This document shows positions 5,761 through 6,394 of a DNA stretch of 6,394 nt, one piece after another (the first letter of the stretch is position 1; the number at the start of each line of letters is the position of its first letter). The notes beneath the pieces were generated by a model. The model saw only the letters and a list, made by a program, of their open reading frames with translations, searched no databases and was not told the origin of the DNA. Origin of the DNA: Flavobacterium sp. UBA807. Its GTDB lineage: Bacteria; Bacteroidota; Bacteroidia; Flavobacteriales; Flavobacteriaceae. A program made the position numbers and the translations under genes. The stretch is taken from contig DBIH01000050.1 of the NCBI GenBank assembly GCA_002296885.1, positions 1 through 6,394 on the forward strand. The letters run 5' to 3'.

Positions 5761-6394
5761 TTAATGCAGTTTTTTAACCGCTTCCTGCTGGGCAACAGTC
5801 GCAAAATCCTTGATTAATCGTTCGGCATAATTGTCTAACAATTCGCGAACCCTAACATGTGAATCGCTTTTTACAATCAAACCTGCATGATATTCTAATG
5901 GCACTCTGAAACAAACTTCACCATCATCAAAACCTGATAAATCGGGATGTTCAAATTTGGAAAGCGTTAAAACAATACCTGCAAATTCCTTTTTAATTTC
6001 AGGTAGTTTGTATTCTTTTCCCTTAACCAAACAGTCTTCAATTTTCGCCCATTCTTTCCAAAGGTTTACATTAGATGCCGCATCGACCATTTCAGCTAAA
6101 TGCGCACCACCGACCCTTGAAGCAGTTTCAAGAAAATAGATTTTTCCGTCGTCATTGCATTTTATAAATTCGGTATGATTGGCACCATGCATCATCCCGA
6201 AGGCTTTCAAAACCTGTTCGTTTACTTTCTTAATTTCCTTATCATCTTTCGAATTGTATTCGATATTTGCACTTCTGAAAATACCACCACCTTGGGAAAT
6301 TTCCATTGGTGTAGCCAAATATTGCGATGTAATTGAGAAAACGGTTTTACCTTTCCAGTTCAATCCGTCACAATGATACACAGCTCCGGGTTTG
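5761..6394 (-). CDS. ATP-grasp ligase, C-terminal part (5' end outside window)
   Basis: The frame is open from the right edge and ends at TAA (5761-5763); 210 residues are visible. The visible sequence begins KPGAVYHCDGL, the strand where ATP-grasp enzymes of the D-Ala-D-Ala ligase/biotin carboxylase-like group grip ATP. It continues with SQYLATPMEISQGGGIFRSANI and the metal-binding region HTEFI then KIYFLETASRVGGAHLAEM. The two acidic residues (E of HTEF, E of FLETASR) and the following Arg and Gly-Gly are in place, so the site looks intact. The ATP-binding lysine and glycine loop would lie outside the window. The C-terminal 90 or so residues (FEHPDLSG, EVCFRVPLEYHAGLIV) resemble the cap found in L-amino-acid ligase-like members. 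Likely activity is ATP-dependent joining of a carboxylate to an amine; the substrate is not readable. It is probably the first visible gene of a - strand operon with the WG-repeat protein. Confidence 0.85.
   Translation of the reverse strand, partial: KPGAVYHCDGLNWKGKTVFSITSQYLATPMEISQGGGIFRSANIEYNSKDDKEIKKVNEQVLKAFGMMHGANHTEFIKCNDDGKIYFLETASRVGGAHLAEMVDAASNVNLWKEWAKIEDCLVKGKEYKLPEIKKEFAGIVLTLSKFEHPDLSGFDDGEVCFRVPLEYHAGLIVKSDSHVRVRELLDNYAERLIKDFATVAQQEAVKKLH

Noticed and set aside
5751..5804. A longer start for the WG-repeat protein at 5804
   Set aside because: It would add a basic 18-residue stretch before the signal peptide and overlap the upstream ligase gene; the ATG at 5748-5750 gives a normal signal peptide.
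5957..6376. Two short + strand ORFs opposite the right-hand ATP-grasp gene
   Set aside because: They are shadows of a gene with intact ATP-grasp motifs on the other strand.

Overview
The window looks like a chromosomal segment from a member of the Bacteroidetes, most likely a Flavobacteriaceae relative. The evidence is low-GC DNA, AT-rich spacers with no clear Shine-Dalgarno sequences, a TAnnTTTG-type -7 element, a signal peptide ending in the 'SFSQ' pattern common in that group, and protein families I associate with it. No RNA gene, transposase, CRISPR array or phage gene is visible.

Left half (1-2732, + strand): a tight three-gene run. It begins with the 3' part of a GCS2/YbdK-type carboxylate-amine ligase (1-642). 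A class I glutamine amidotransferase-like protein follows (711-1538), then an ATP-grasp-like ligase (1542-2732). The last gene's motif order suggests the circularly permuted ATP-grasp type. All three families make or break amide or peptide-type bonds, so the run looks like a small biosynthetic or modification operon. Its substrate cannot be read from the sequence.

Right half (2735-6394, - strand): this reads toward the first operon. It starts beyond the right edge with an ATP-grasp ligase of the ordinary motif order, of which only the C-terminal 210 residues are visible (5761-6394). After 10 bases comes a secreted WG-repeat protein of 822 residues with about 15 degenerate repeats and a unique C-terminal domain (3282-5750). 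One base further is a 181-residue protein of unknown function that starts at GTG (2735-3280). The two transcription units converge with only 2 bases between their stop codons.

How it fits together: sampled stretches of the WG gene and the 181-residue gene are clearly more AT-rich than the ligase genes on both sides. A plausible reading is that two facing amidoligase loci have acquired a WG-repeat/hypothetical pair between them, but this is inference. The most interesting feature is the GCS2 + amidotransferase + permuted ATP-grasp operon facing a second ATP-grasp gene. The product of this combination is unknown to me.
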